Shown here one piece after another: positions 54,960 to 64,000 of a stretch of DNA of 64,000 bases. A model generated the notes under the pieces. It searched no databases. It saw only the letters and a program-made list of their open reading frames with translations, and had not been told where the DNA came from. The stretch is from Sipunculus nudus. Its lineage: Eukaryota; Annelida; Sipuncula; Golfingiida; Sipunculidae. The stretch spans positions 65,552,056 through 65,616,055 of the forward strand of contig CM049310.1 of NCBI GenBank assembly GCA_026874595.1, in the 5' to 3' direction. The position numbers and the translations under genes were made by a program. Position 1 is the stretch's first letter. Every line of letters begins with the position of its first letter.

Positions 54960-55620
54960 TCCTTTTAATTATAGGATGAGGCTAGGTTTGATGCATCCAA
55001 TATGACATTTGGTCGGCTTTGTCTTGCCATCCAAAGTAATTGCCCTATCTTGGACTGCAATCTATCTTTCTCTATTTGTGTAGGAGGTGCTTCTTTTTCT
55101 ATCAGACGTCTTTTCTCAATTGGGATAGGCTGAAGGTTATCTTGGAATATCTTCTGGTTCAGCTTAATAGTTTCTGCATATTTTGAGAGTTCTATTCCAA
55201 CATATGGGAATGATTCATTTACTCATCCTTCCTTCTTAACAAAAAAGTTGACCTAATTTTGTTTATAAAAGTTTGTTCAAATTCAGAAGATCCACCCCAC
55301 AACAGTCATCAATGTGACAGGCCACACACCATTCTGCTCAAGAACTTCTTTAACTCGTGTTGTACCAGCTGAGAGAAGCATCCGTTAACCCATATACACA
55401 TTTTATGAGTTGCCCCACTACTCCTTCACAGTTTGCTTCAGGCGGTAGTTTCACATAGATTTCACGATTCATTTCTGATCCTTGGAGGAAGGCTGTTTTG
55501 ATATCAATTGTGTGCGCATTCCATTTCCTTTGTGCCAAAATAGCCAATACCATTCGAAGAGAATCTGACCCACATGTCGGTGAATCCTTCGGTATATCAT
55601 CTTTTATATCCTCTTAAAAC
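54960..55620 (-). pseudogene. Copia reverse transcriptase domain
   Basis: In order on the minus strand: NAHTIDIKTAFLQG and YVKLPPEANCEG, with KCVYGLTDASLSWYNT (55350-55553, the D-containing palm motif A and following block). The catalytic box, normally Y/H-V-D-D, is read as HIDD at 55306-55317 in another frame. Further down come YVGIELSKYAETIKL, KDRLQSKIGQLLWMARQSRP and LDASNLASSY, typical of the RT-RNase H connection. At least three frame changes and a stop after WYNTS are present. The order and spacing match animal Copia elements. Confidence 0.85.
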
Positions 55621-56350
55621 TCCCTTGCCACTAGTCTTGTTTTGTGTATTGTTCCTTCTGTCGTATCTTTTAAAGTGCAAATCCATCTTGTTGATATACA
55701 TTTCTGACCAGTATCCTTTTGTTCAATGTAAACACTGTTGTTTTTCCATGATGTCAGTTCTCTGACTTTGGCCTCTGTGAAAGAAACATTCTCAAGAATC
55801 GTTATATTATTTTCATTGTCAGAGTTCAAATAGTTTTCAGAGTAATCTATCTTTAATTCCTGTACTTTGCTCAAATCCACAGAAATTTCTGCGCTGCTTA
55901 ATCTTTCAGGTGCACTGTATTTTAGATAGAACCAGTTCTTATTCTTTCCTGTGGTTTTACCTGCCCTGCCAATCACTTTTGCCATACACTGTTCACCAGA
56001 CCGTGCATCTTTATATTTTACAATTTGTCCTATTTTAATGTTCATATTATTCGCTGATCTATCCTTTTCTCCAGAAGTATTTTCCTCTATATTCTGTAAT
56101 TCTTCATCACTTTTTGAGTCACTGTCGTCACTCTCTGAGTTACTTTCAGGTTTAGTAAGGTCAGTTTGTTTGCCTTTGTCCAAAACTAATGTGCTTGTTT
56201 GTTTCATGTTGTTGTCATCCTTGTCCTCTAATTGTGCAGATGCTTCCATCAACTTACACTGATGCACCTGAACACAAATCCCTCCACGTCTGACAAAGAC
56301 TACAGCCCCATCTTGTCCAATGACATTACCTGGTCCTTTCCATCCCTTGC
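55614..56350 (-). pseudogene. Copia integrase-RT linker and RT N-terminus
   Basis: The longest Copia frame (55614-56267) starts with an acidic Ser/Asp/Lys-rich stretch. A chromodomain-like or GAG-polyprotein-linker segment follows (IGQIVKYKD, AMVKVIGR-like AMAKVIGRAG), and it ends CISTRWICTLKDTTEGTI and KTRLVAREF, the conserved start of Copia RT. The Met at 56267 is unlikely to be a start, since the polyprotein continues upstream in another frame (56270-56350). The antisense frame 55951-56262 is a shadow. Confidence 0.8.
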
Positions 56351-56351
56351 A

Positions 56352-57195
56352 TTATGGATGTTTGTAATAAACTTTATCACCATTCTGATGCTGGCAACTA
56401 ACTTGTCGTACTTGTTTTCTCAAAGCTCTTCTTATTTTTTCAGAACATTCACATTTGGTAAATGCTGACCTTGCAGTATGCAATGCTTCAATGGGCCTCC
56501 CTACCACAACACTCATAGTGGTTCCCTCCAGTGCTGGTGGCTTTTCTGTTAAGACACTCGGAAGATTGGGATTTCGTCCAAAAATCAATTGGTAAGGACT
56601 GTATCCATGTACATTGTGAAGAGCATCATTTGCTATGAGTGCCCAGTTAAAAGTGGTTTCCAAGTCAGTTGTTGTCTTTCTTCACTTTGAGCATGATATC
56701 AGTCAGCGTTTGGTTGCGTCTTTCAAGCGAACCATTACGCCATGGACTGTAAGCTGGTTTAGTTCTTACTTCAATATTGAAATTTTCAGCCATGTCACGT
56801 ACCTCATCATTGTTGAACTCGCCATCATTATCACTGTAAAGACTTTTTGATGTTCCATGCACTGCAACCCAGGACTCAAGAATTTTCTAACAAATCCTGA
56901 TGATCTTTTTGATTTCATTTTACTGCCTGCACTAAAATGTGTAAACTCATCAATAATGTGCAAGTACCATATACCATGTTCAAGTTCAATCATCTACTGC
57001 CATCATTTCATTAAATTTCAGTTGCTAGGGGAAGTCCAACCACTGGTCTTGGGGGTGGTCTTTTGTTGACAGCATATATTTCACAATTATCACTCAATGA
57101 ACCATGGTTTCTTCATCAGTTGTCCCAGCATTTTTTATCAACTGAGCCAGACAATCATATGTTGCATGCCCAAACTGTTTGTGAAGCTTATAACC
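56352..57195 (-). pseudogene. Copia integrase
   Basis: The N-terminal HHCC module is seen as KLHKQFGHA (two His), then C-E-I-Y near 57085, where the last Cys of a CxxC pair is replaced by Tyr. The RNase-H-fold core has a first Asp after FNEMMAV (about 57010), HIIDEFTHFSA, a second Asp in YSDNDGEFNND (usual SDNGGEF; Gly is replaced) and Glu in SPWRNGSLERRN. The C-terminal part (56352-56663) carries YSPYQLIFGRNPNLPSV. The integrase inserts the cDNA into the genome. At least three frame changes make it inactive. Confidence 0.85.
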
Positions 57196-57740
57196 AAAGT
57201 TTGTCTTTTGTCTGCCGGACTCAAATTTTCAGAAACTGTCATTACTTCTTCCTTTGTGGACTTTTTGTTTAAAATGTTCACACAGTAATATCCACTAGAT
57301 GTAAATTCTAATTCAACTGGTTGATTAAACATGGTGGCACTGTCATTTTCCAAGTCCAAGACTGTTCTTGCCTTCTTAAGTGAGGATTTACTCAATAAAA
57401 GCGGAATATCAGCTTTTACAATTTCAGTATCTATTTTGCACTGTGTGTTTCCTATCACAGCAGGAATTGTAGCCCCTTTAAAAGAGTGAACAACTTTACC
57501 ATCCCCAAATTTAAATGCTCGGTTACTCACAAAATTTGAAATATCTTTATCTTCAGTTTCTTGTAAATACTGACTGAACCATTTTTCATCACAGACTGTA
57601 CTAGTGCAAGTTGTATCTATAATGGATGATCCTGATGACTCAATGACCAAAATTTCATTTGCAGAAGGTTCTTTTGTAAAAAGTGTCAAATTCCACTGTT
57701 CCATCAATTCTGTATCAAGCTCTGTCAGCTTCTTTCTCTG
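57138..57740 (-). pseudogene. Copia protease domain
   Basis: A retropepsin-like region with the active-site stretch IIDTTCTSTVCDEKW near 57590-57630. The usual D-T-G or D-S-G is D-T-T here, which removes the glycine of the catalytic loop. FKFGDGKVV and DIPLLLSKSSLKKARTVLDL follow, both typical of animal Copia. The frame then runs into the integrase His motif in another frame at about 57195. The protease cleaves the gag-pol precursor; this copy would be inactive. Confidence 0.8.
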
Positions 57741-57741
57741 G

Positions 57742-58075
57742 ACAGTCTTTGGCCCAATGGAATATGCTTTGACAAATTGCACAGCTGGTCCTTTTTCCAT
57801 ATTTGTTCAGAGGGTTTGTACCCCATTGCTGACTGCCACTTTTCTTTTGTCTTGCGAAATAAACTGATCTTGTTGGATGGTTATGCTGTGTGCATTAGCA
57901 TCTGAATTTCCGGTACTGGTACTATCCCCAAATATGCGCTGTAGAGCTGCTTTATTAGACGTATATTTGAGATCACTTGATGCAGTCAAAGCCAGTTGTT
58001 TTTCAGTGGATGAGAGTCCAGCATTGTCCAACAGTTTGAATGCCACAGCTTCTGGAAGTGTCATTTCAGTTTTTT
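57742..58075 (-). pseudogene. Copia gag C-terminal part and zinc knuckle
   Basis: 57807-58064 reads TLPEAVAFKLLDNAGLS and QLALTASSDLKYTSNKAALQ, the conserved second half of animal Copia gag. A CCHC knuckle, C-X2-C-X4-H-X4-C (CAICQSIFHWAKDC), is encoded at 57742-57783 in a different frame from both the gag part and the overlapping protease frame, so a frameshift separates them. The knuckle binds RNA during packaging. The upstream part of gag is 3.6 kb away because of the insertions at 58076-61715. Confidence 0.8.
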
Positions 58076-60698
58076 AGCTCAGCTGACTATAAGTCATCTG
58101 AGCTATAGTCGTGGTCCATTGTCCGTCGTCCGTCCGTCTGTCCGTCCGTCCGTCCGTCCGTCCGTAGATGTGGCACGTTTTGAAACCGTAAGACCTAGGA
58201 ATCCAAAATTCAGCATAATGTTAGATGTCCCCAAGATCTCCTACCAAGCCGAAAACTGGGTCTTTGCGACTTCATTCCTTTGAGAAATTAAGGAAAAACC
58301 TCAATTTTTTATTAAAAACCTATTTTCACACTTTAGGACTGCCTAATATAAAAAAAAAAACTCATCTGTTTTTCCTCATATTTCCTATAAATAATCCTCT
58401 ATATAATTCCTATGTACATGCCAGAAATTAGGTCTGTATTATTTAATTTAAAAAAGTTATGGGCCCAAACATAATGCATTTTGTAAATAATCAGGAAAGA
58501 AATTTTATCACTTAACACAAAACTTGTTAAAGCTAAGCACTTTTTTTCCAGTAATATAACTTTTATTAATCAAAATTAAATTTTATACCCAAAATTAGAT
58601 CAAAATCTTTAAAATTTTTAAAAATATTAGAAAAAATAAAAAATTGGTACCTTAAATTTTGCCCAACTTTGACCATGGCACGTTTTTTTGCTGTAACTGC
58701 TGTGGATTTAATTTTCACAGCATGTTTTTTGTTAGCATTTCAACTGTTAACACCAAAAATTTGAAACCAGTTGATCAAAAACTGTAGATTTTATTCAAGT
58801 TTTCAAGCACCATGTCACTTATTGCCAGTGTTATGCAGTTTGCTAGAGCTCAGCTCCTGAGCTTCAGCTCTAAGTTCCTTAAATTTGGCATACAGTTAGA
58901 TTTCTCCAAAATCCCCTACCATGCCAAGAATTTGGTCACTAGGACTTAATTCCTTTGAGATATCAATGAAAAACTTCATTTTTCCATTAAAAACCCAATG
59001 TTACACTTTAAGACTGCCTAATATCAAAACCACTGATCTGACTTTGATCATATATAATATACATATTTTTCTATACATTCGCTATGTACATGCCAGAAAT
59101 GATGTCAGTATTGTGTATTTTTTTTAAGTTATGGGCCCAAACATAATGCACTTTGTAAAAAAATCAAGAAATATATTTACTCCCTTAACAAGGGCATTGC
59201 TGAAGCTAGAGATCTTTTTTGTCAGGGATGTAACATTATTTAATCAAGATTCAATTGAATACCCAAAATTAGTTCTGAATTTTTCAAATTTTATAAGTTA
59301 TTAGTATAAATATAAAATTAGTACCTTAAATTTTGCCCAACTGTGACCATTGCACGTTTGTTTCCCGTGAGCACTGTTGATATAATTTTCATATCATGCA
59401 CACATAAGGATTTCAGCTTTTTAGTTTAGAAAGCTGAAAGAAATTTGCCAAATATTGTAGCTTTTATTAATGTTTTTATGAGACCCTGTCAGACTTTGGC
59501 TCTCTCCAGCCTCTCTTGAGTCACCTGTATGTTGACCTTGTTGACCTTTCATCAAATTATGCACGCTTGAGGGGAGAATCCAGGCAGCTTATGGCCAGCC
59601 ACAGTTGATCCAGGTGTTCAACCCAACTCATCTAGTAGTTTTAACCAACAACATATCAATAAACAATAAATTAATAAATTTTTATTGGTTTTTAATAACA
59701 AATTAAAGAAAAATAGAAAAGGAATTTGTTAGTTTATAATAACAGGAAATTAACTTGCAGTTACTGATGATATAAGAATCTTGTATCGATGGGTAGAATG
59801 TCACATATTCCAAATAACACCATGCAGTCACCTATGGCATTTTTGAGTTCATTTTTAATGATAAAGAAGTAAATCATATTATTCATTACTAATCATTAAG
59901 GATTATATGAAGGAAATTAATGATAGACAAAGATGCAGTTGATAATATTAATCTAGATTCCTACTGTGTCTAGTGTGTACATTGATGTGAAATTAGTCCA
60001 AAATGAACTTTTTACAGTTATTTTTTAATATAAATAAAAGCCATTAAACCAGGTACTTATGATCATTATTTAAATGTGTGAATTTTGTATATTCTGGATT
60101 CTCAACATCATTGTTTGGTGAAAACAGAATAAATACCAGACATGGTGCGAATACTTTGTAATTGTATTTAAATACGAATATGATTATGTACTCCATTATA
60201 AAATTTCTTGCATAAAGAATGGGAATTCAGGTACAAATGAAAGTATATGAATACTCGTGCAAATACTTTCAAAATGTATTCATGAATGCATTCATGAATA
60301 TATTCTTTAATATTATTTTAATAATCATATCAGTTATATTTCATTTTTAAAAAATCATATGATTCTCTTATTATTTTTAATAAAAATTATATTTGGGACA
60401 ATATTTGTAATTTTTTTAATAAATAGTTAAACTCTTATATTATATGTTCTGCTTATAAGTTATATGGCCAAGTCAAAATCTGTGTGACAATAGTACTCCA
60501 TTTGTTAATAAAATAAATGAAATCAATCCTCTTCACTGTCTCCAAAGGTACTATCAAAATCATACATAAGCTAAACAACAACAACTCATAATACAGCTTA
60601 TATTTATTACCACACAAAACCAGCATGTGCCTCATTTCTAAATAATATTTTTTTATCATATATAACAGCTGAGCGTCGTGACCCGTAGGTCCCTTGTT
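58076..60698 (+). mobile_element. F2 HINE-like element copy 3, complete
   Basis: A 2,623-bp close copy of 9708-12337: 5' AGCTCAGCTGACTATAAG hairpin, GTCC microsatellite (58125-58165), AT-rich interior, 3' CAGCTGAGCGTCGTGACC, CGTAGGTCCCTTGTT. The last hairpin differs from copy 1 only in its loop (CGTA for CATA). It is inserted in a T-tract of the Copia gag, opposite in orientation to Copia. The next element (F3) begins one or two bases after its end. Confidence 0.75.
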
Positions 60699-60699
60699 T

Positions 60700-61715
60700 A
60701 GCCCTCAGCCCTTAGGCTGATTGGCTATTGTCGTCACCCAAGCTGTCCGTCGATCCGTCCAGCGTCCGTTAACTTTTACCTTGTGTGCGGGATATCTTGA
60801 AAAGGATTCACTGTCAGAATTTTATTTCCTCGGTAAAGATGTATATCGACAAAATCTCGGTCAAGTTCGAAGATGGGTGACCTTGACCTATTTTTCTACA
60901 TTTTAGAGCTGATTATAGAAAAACACTTAGATGCTTATTACTCAGGAACCATTTGGTGGATTTTCACAAAACTTACTATGATTATTGGGACTGATAGTCT
61001 GTACCTGCTACACAAGTTTGGTGGTGCCACCTACAATTTCTGATTTTAAATGAATTTTTAGCGGATTTTTCAACTTTGGGCTTGTGAGCGGGATAACTCT
61101 AAAAGGATTCATTGTAGGAATTTTATTTTTTTGGTGAAGATGTATATTGACAAAATCTCGGTCAAGTTCGAAGATGGGTGACCTTGACCTATTTTTCTAC
61201 GTTTTAGAGCTGATTATATAAAAAACATTTAGAAGCTTATTTCTCAGGAACCATTTGGTGGATTTTCACAATACCTACTATGATCATAGGGACAGATGGT
61301 CTGTAACTGCTGCACAAGTTTGGGGGCGCCACCTACAATTTCTGATTTTTAATGAATTTTTCTTAATTTTTCAACTTTGGCCTTGTGAGCAGGATATCTC
61401 TAAAAGGATTCACAATAGGAATTTTATTTCCTTGGTGAAGATGTATATCGACAAAATCTCTGTCAAGTTCGAAGATGGGTGACCTTGACCTACTTTTCAA
61501 GGTCACAGAGCTTGTAACTTAGAAGCTTATTTTTCAGGAAGCATTTGGTGGATTGTTATGAATCATGGTACATACCTCTCCATTTTAAATTTATAACTGA
61601 GACATGTACAGATATACACCATGTGAGAACTGATATTTAGTACTTGTTACTGTTACCACCTCTAAACACTGTTCTTTTGGCTGAGGGCTTTTGTCAGCTT
61701 CTGCTGATATTCTAG
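60700..61715 (+). mobile_element. F3 HINE-like element, 1,016 bp
   Basis: It starts AGCCCTCAGCC, with hairpin TCAGCC-CTTA-GGCTGA, then a GTCCGTCGATCCGTCC microsatellite-like stretch. The core is three units of a ~300-bp repeat with landmarks at 60781, 61081 and 61383. It ends GGCTGAGGGCT (inverted copy of the start), a short spacer, hairpin TCAGC-TTCT-GCTGA, TATTCTAG. The host resumes with TTTTACTGG. The ending CTAG followed by T, and the hairpin about 5 bp upstream, are Helitron-like. It is the only F3 copy in the window. Confidence 0.7.
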
Positions 61716-62080
61716 TTTTACTGGTTGTACCGTTTGTAAGATTCCATGATATAATCTGCCAAGGTCATATTTCCGGGTTTTCGGAACCTATCAAAGTTTT
61801 TGTACGCTTCATAGGCCCTATCTCTGTCATCTCTGAGAAAAACATTGTCTAACTGTGTCATTAAAATTTTCATACCGTCTTTCTGCGCTGAAACATCAGC
61901 AGAAATTTCCATCGCAGTTTCTCGTGCGTTGCCTTGAGAGAGAGAGAGGGATATCGCTAGCGCCTGTTTTTCTTCTTTCAAATCTGTTTCTAACTGCCCC
62001 ACAGAGATTTCGTATCTCCATGTTTCATAAGTCATTGACCTCTGGTTGAATACAGGTGAATTTTTAGAGTTATTACCCAT
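61716..62080 (-). pseudogene. Copia gag N-terminal part
   Basis: A 120-residue open frame from the Met at 62080, about 30 bp downstream of the primer-binding site, so the start is well placed. It contains FNQRSMTYETWRYEISV, QALAISLSLSQGNARETAME, QKDGMKILMTQLDNVFL and AYEAYKNFDRFRKPGNMTLADY, typical of animal Copia gag (UBN2-like fold). Gag forms the particle shell. It ends where F3 begins (61715); the rest of gag is at 57742-58075. The antisense frame 61855-62049 is a shadow. Confidence 0.85.
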
Positions 62081-62098
62081 GATAAGTGATTGCTCTGT

Positions 62099-62110
62099 GC
62101 TCTGCTACCA
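62099..62110 (-). other. Copia primer-binding site (initiator tRNA-Met type)
   Basis: On the minus strand TGGTAGCAGAGC complements the 3' end of animal initiator tRNA-Met (ending CTGCTACCA, with CCA). It lies 19 bp upstream of the gag ATG and one base downstream of a TTAACA 3' LTR-like end, the expected arrangement. Confidence 0.7.
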
Positions 62111-62111
62111 A

Positions 62112-62560
62112 TGTTAACTTACCATTCTTTGGCACCTTCTCTGCCAGTGTCAACTTCTGTCCGTCTGCTCTCTACTTCCGGAGGTAAGAATCTCATGCCT
62201 TGCCGATTACAGTAAATAACCAAAGTAGGTATGTAGTTAACAGACCCCTCCGTGACCTTGAAAATTGTATCAACGTCATCATGTTTGATATCATTTAAAA
62301 GCAAATTATACTTTATAGTGAAATGTCTTTCTTATTTCTACTCTTAAAAAATCAAAAGTTATAGACAAAAGAGTTACCCCTACCCCCATATATTCTACCC
62401 CGTTGGTGCAATACATTTGTTAGAGGGGGGCATATTAAAGAGGGTGATACACACAAACAGCTACCACCATTGCAATGCTATCACATATTTTCAAACTCTA
62501 GGGGTGTATACCTTGCCAAATATCACCATGAGAATTATTCCCCTCGGATGGTACCAAGCA
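62112..62560 (-). other. Probable 5' LTR of the Copia element, outer end not resolved
   Basis: The inner LTR edge is placed at 62112 because the minus strand ends TTAACA (canonical CA) one base before the primer-binding site. The sequence to about 62560 has no coding features. The outer edge (TG on the minus strand) and the target duplication could not be fixed because the partner LTR is missing. The G-run/C-run patch near 62385-62430 may be LTR or host. Confidence 0.4.
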
Positions 62561-62577
62561 ACCCGTCTGGACTAATA

Positions 62578-63087
62578 AGCAAAACTACCAAAAGAATTCA
62601 AAGGCACTTGAAAGCTTCAGTGTTGACAGTGACCTGTTCTTTGAAGATTTCCTAACAACTTTAGTTAGAAGTCTCTCTAGATGACTACTACATGGCCTCG
62701 CGCACATCCATTAAAGGTAAAAAATTATTCCTAAAAAGATCACCATCTGAAATAAAATCAGTGGATATATGAGACTTTTGTTTACTGCATGGAAAGCTAA
62801 CCATGACCTACAGTTTGTACCTGACCAACATGCATGTGCAACATACAGTATCCTATGTAAGTAAAAGTCAAAGGGGAATGAGTGCTTTGCTTGATGCTGC
62901 TTGTAAAGAAGCTAGAAAAGAGGGGAAAAATCTTGGCAGGTGAGAGATATGGGAAATCAGTTCTTAAATGCTGTTGAAATAAGTGATCATGTAGCAGCAT
63001 ATCTCGTATTTCAACATCCAATGACAAGAGCCACCAGAGATGTAATATTTATACCCACTTCCCCTCAAGAAGAAAGAACATTTTTTT
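62578..63087 (+). pseudogene. Helitron polyprotein fragment, second copy
   Basis: Plus-strand homologue of 38040-38540. It includes a diverged ASLNVDKDLS segment (62600-62680), a LFLKRSPSEIK-like stretch (62725-62765), WKANHDLQF-like (62790-62810), SKSKGNECFA/GMSALLDAA-like (62865-62900), GNQFLNAVEIS (62950-62985) and MTRATRDVIFIPT (63018-63054). Several frameshifts and a stop near 62775 are present. It ends at E-R-T-F in a T-tract where an F2 element starts. It is too different to be a recent duplicate of the 36.7-41.6 kb copy. Confidence 0.8.
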
Positions 63088-64000
63088 AGCTCAGCTGACT
63101 GTAAGTCAACTGAGGTATAGGAATGGCGCTTTGTCCGTCGTCCGGCCGGCCGTCATGCTGGGCACAAATCATGACTGCTGGACCTAGAATCTTCTAGGTT
63201 AAAATCCAGGGAGGTCAATAAAAAATCTCCTTGGAAACCTGAAATAAGGTCACTGTGACCTATATCCTCCGAGCTATGGGGCTTGAAAGTACCCCCCAGA
63301 ATAATAACAAATTTGATACAAAACCTCCAATATCTTGATAATCAATGCATAGATTGTCATGAATCTTGCCTTGAATATTGACCTTGACTAGTTGTGTCAG
63401 TTTCCAAAAAGTGGTGGCGCCACCTGTATATTTTTAACAAATATTTTTCTATTTTTTACTTTAAAATTACAAAAATCATGTCAGTTTCTCAGCTGTGATT
63501 AAATCTAGTGTCCCAAAACCTGGTGTGTTTATTGATCACAAATGGATGCCCTATAGTAATCACCCTGTCTGGCTTTCCATCAGTCCATCCACATAAACTA
63601 GTTTCCAGATGATAACTCCAGTTTAGTTTGACATTTTGGTTTCAAACTGAACTTATATATGGCTCACCACTAATGTAAGAACCAAGCTGATTTTAGGGTC
63701 CAGGTCCAGGTCACAGAACATATATGCATTTCAAGCCAAACTTTACTTCACAAACCTTCCATCTTTAAGATATTGTTTACCTGCTAATAGGGGAAGATTC
63801 TATTCGATTTTGGGGTCATAGGTTAAGGTCACATGGCCCATCCATTCACAAATTAGTTTATGGATGATAATTTTGCTTTGGCTAGACAGATTGGCTTCAA
63901 ACTTGATTTATAAATGACCTACCACTGAAGTAAATTCATTTTGATTTTTAGGGTCCAGAAATCAAAGTTAAAGGTCACAGGAACCACATCTTTAAAAACA
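63088..64000 (+). mobile_element. F2-type element, 1.25-kb subfamily, cut by window end
   Basis: It begins AGCTCAGCTGACT-GTA-AGTCAACTGAGGTATAG and a GTCCGTCGTCC stretch. It is similar along its length to 48397-49650, including GATACAAAACCTCCAATATC and CCTGGTGTGTTTATTGATCA. It carries GTGGTGGCGCCACCTG at about 63409-63424, a more complete palindrome than the sister copy at that position. It is inserted in the Helitron fragment. Confidence 0.7.

Noticed and set aside
1-64000. tRNA, rRNA or other structured RNA genes
   Set aside because: No cloverleaf with A/B boxes or rRNA-like segment was recognised by eye; the primer-binding site at 62099 is tRNA-complementary, not a tRNA gene.

Overview
This is eukaryotic, repeat-saturated DNA, most probably from a bivalve mollusc. 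The reasons are the animal-type Copia and Helitron polyproteins, the very abundant AGGTCA-rich and GTCY-microsatellite elements, and Pearl/HINE-like elements with tandem cores, which are best known from bivalves. The species call is inference; no marker gene is present. I see no rRNA, tRNA, CRISPR array, prokaryotic operon or intact host gene. Nearly every open frame in the first 36 kb is a by-product of tandem repeats.

Region 1-36,737 is a head-to-tail run, all on the plus strand, of about 13 units of one element family, called F1 here. A unit starts with a hairpin (GCTTGCCGGAAATC, loop, GATTTCGGCAAGC) and a GTCT/GTTT microsatellite. A left flank with AGGTCA repeats and a GTTACCATGG motif follows, then a core of either 148-bp satellite monomers or ~330-bp repeats carrying a CTCF-like motif. 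It ends with a short 3' segment: an inverted copy of the 5' end (TTCCGGCAAGC), a small hairpin (TGACC/GGTCA or CGACC/GGTCG) and CTTG or CTAG. This is the layout of HINE/Helentron-type non-autonomous rolling-circle transposons. Two other elements of a second family (F2) have inserted into the run, at 9,708-12,337 and 31,017-32,254. A 366-bp tandem array and unassigned sequence lie at 25.2-29.0 kb.

Region 36,738-41,634 is a decayed Helitron polyprotein on the minus strand: K/E-rich N-terminal repeats, a Cys-rich/DUF6570-like region, a pre-Rep strip, a post-Rep region and a PIF1 helicase. The HUH Rep domain is deleted. The F1 run cuts the helicase at 36,737/36,738, and a 1,387-bp TIR element with a TA duplication splits the N-terminal part. 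A second, smaller Helitron fragment lies on the plus strand at 62.58-63.09 kb.

Region 41,635-54,535 consists of F2 elements (one nested in another, one inverted with a ~335-bp core), relatives of another family (F4), short tandem repeats and unassigned AT-rich DNA. Region 54,536-62,111 is a minus-strand Copia LTR-retrotransposon pseudogene (gag, CCHC knuckle, protease, integrase, RT, RNase H, tRNA-iMet-type primer-binding site). Its gag is split by an F2 element directly abutting a third-family element (F3). The window ends inside another F2 copy.

F1, F2 and F3 share no obvious sequence but do share a plan: a 5' hairpin and terminal inverted repeat, a GTCY-like microsatellite, a core that is often tandem, an internal 3' inverted repeat, and a 3' hairpin a few bases from the end, inserted in T-tracts. 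The recurring CTCF-like, RFX-X-box-like and AGGTCA motifs in F1 are the most notable functional hint.
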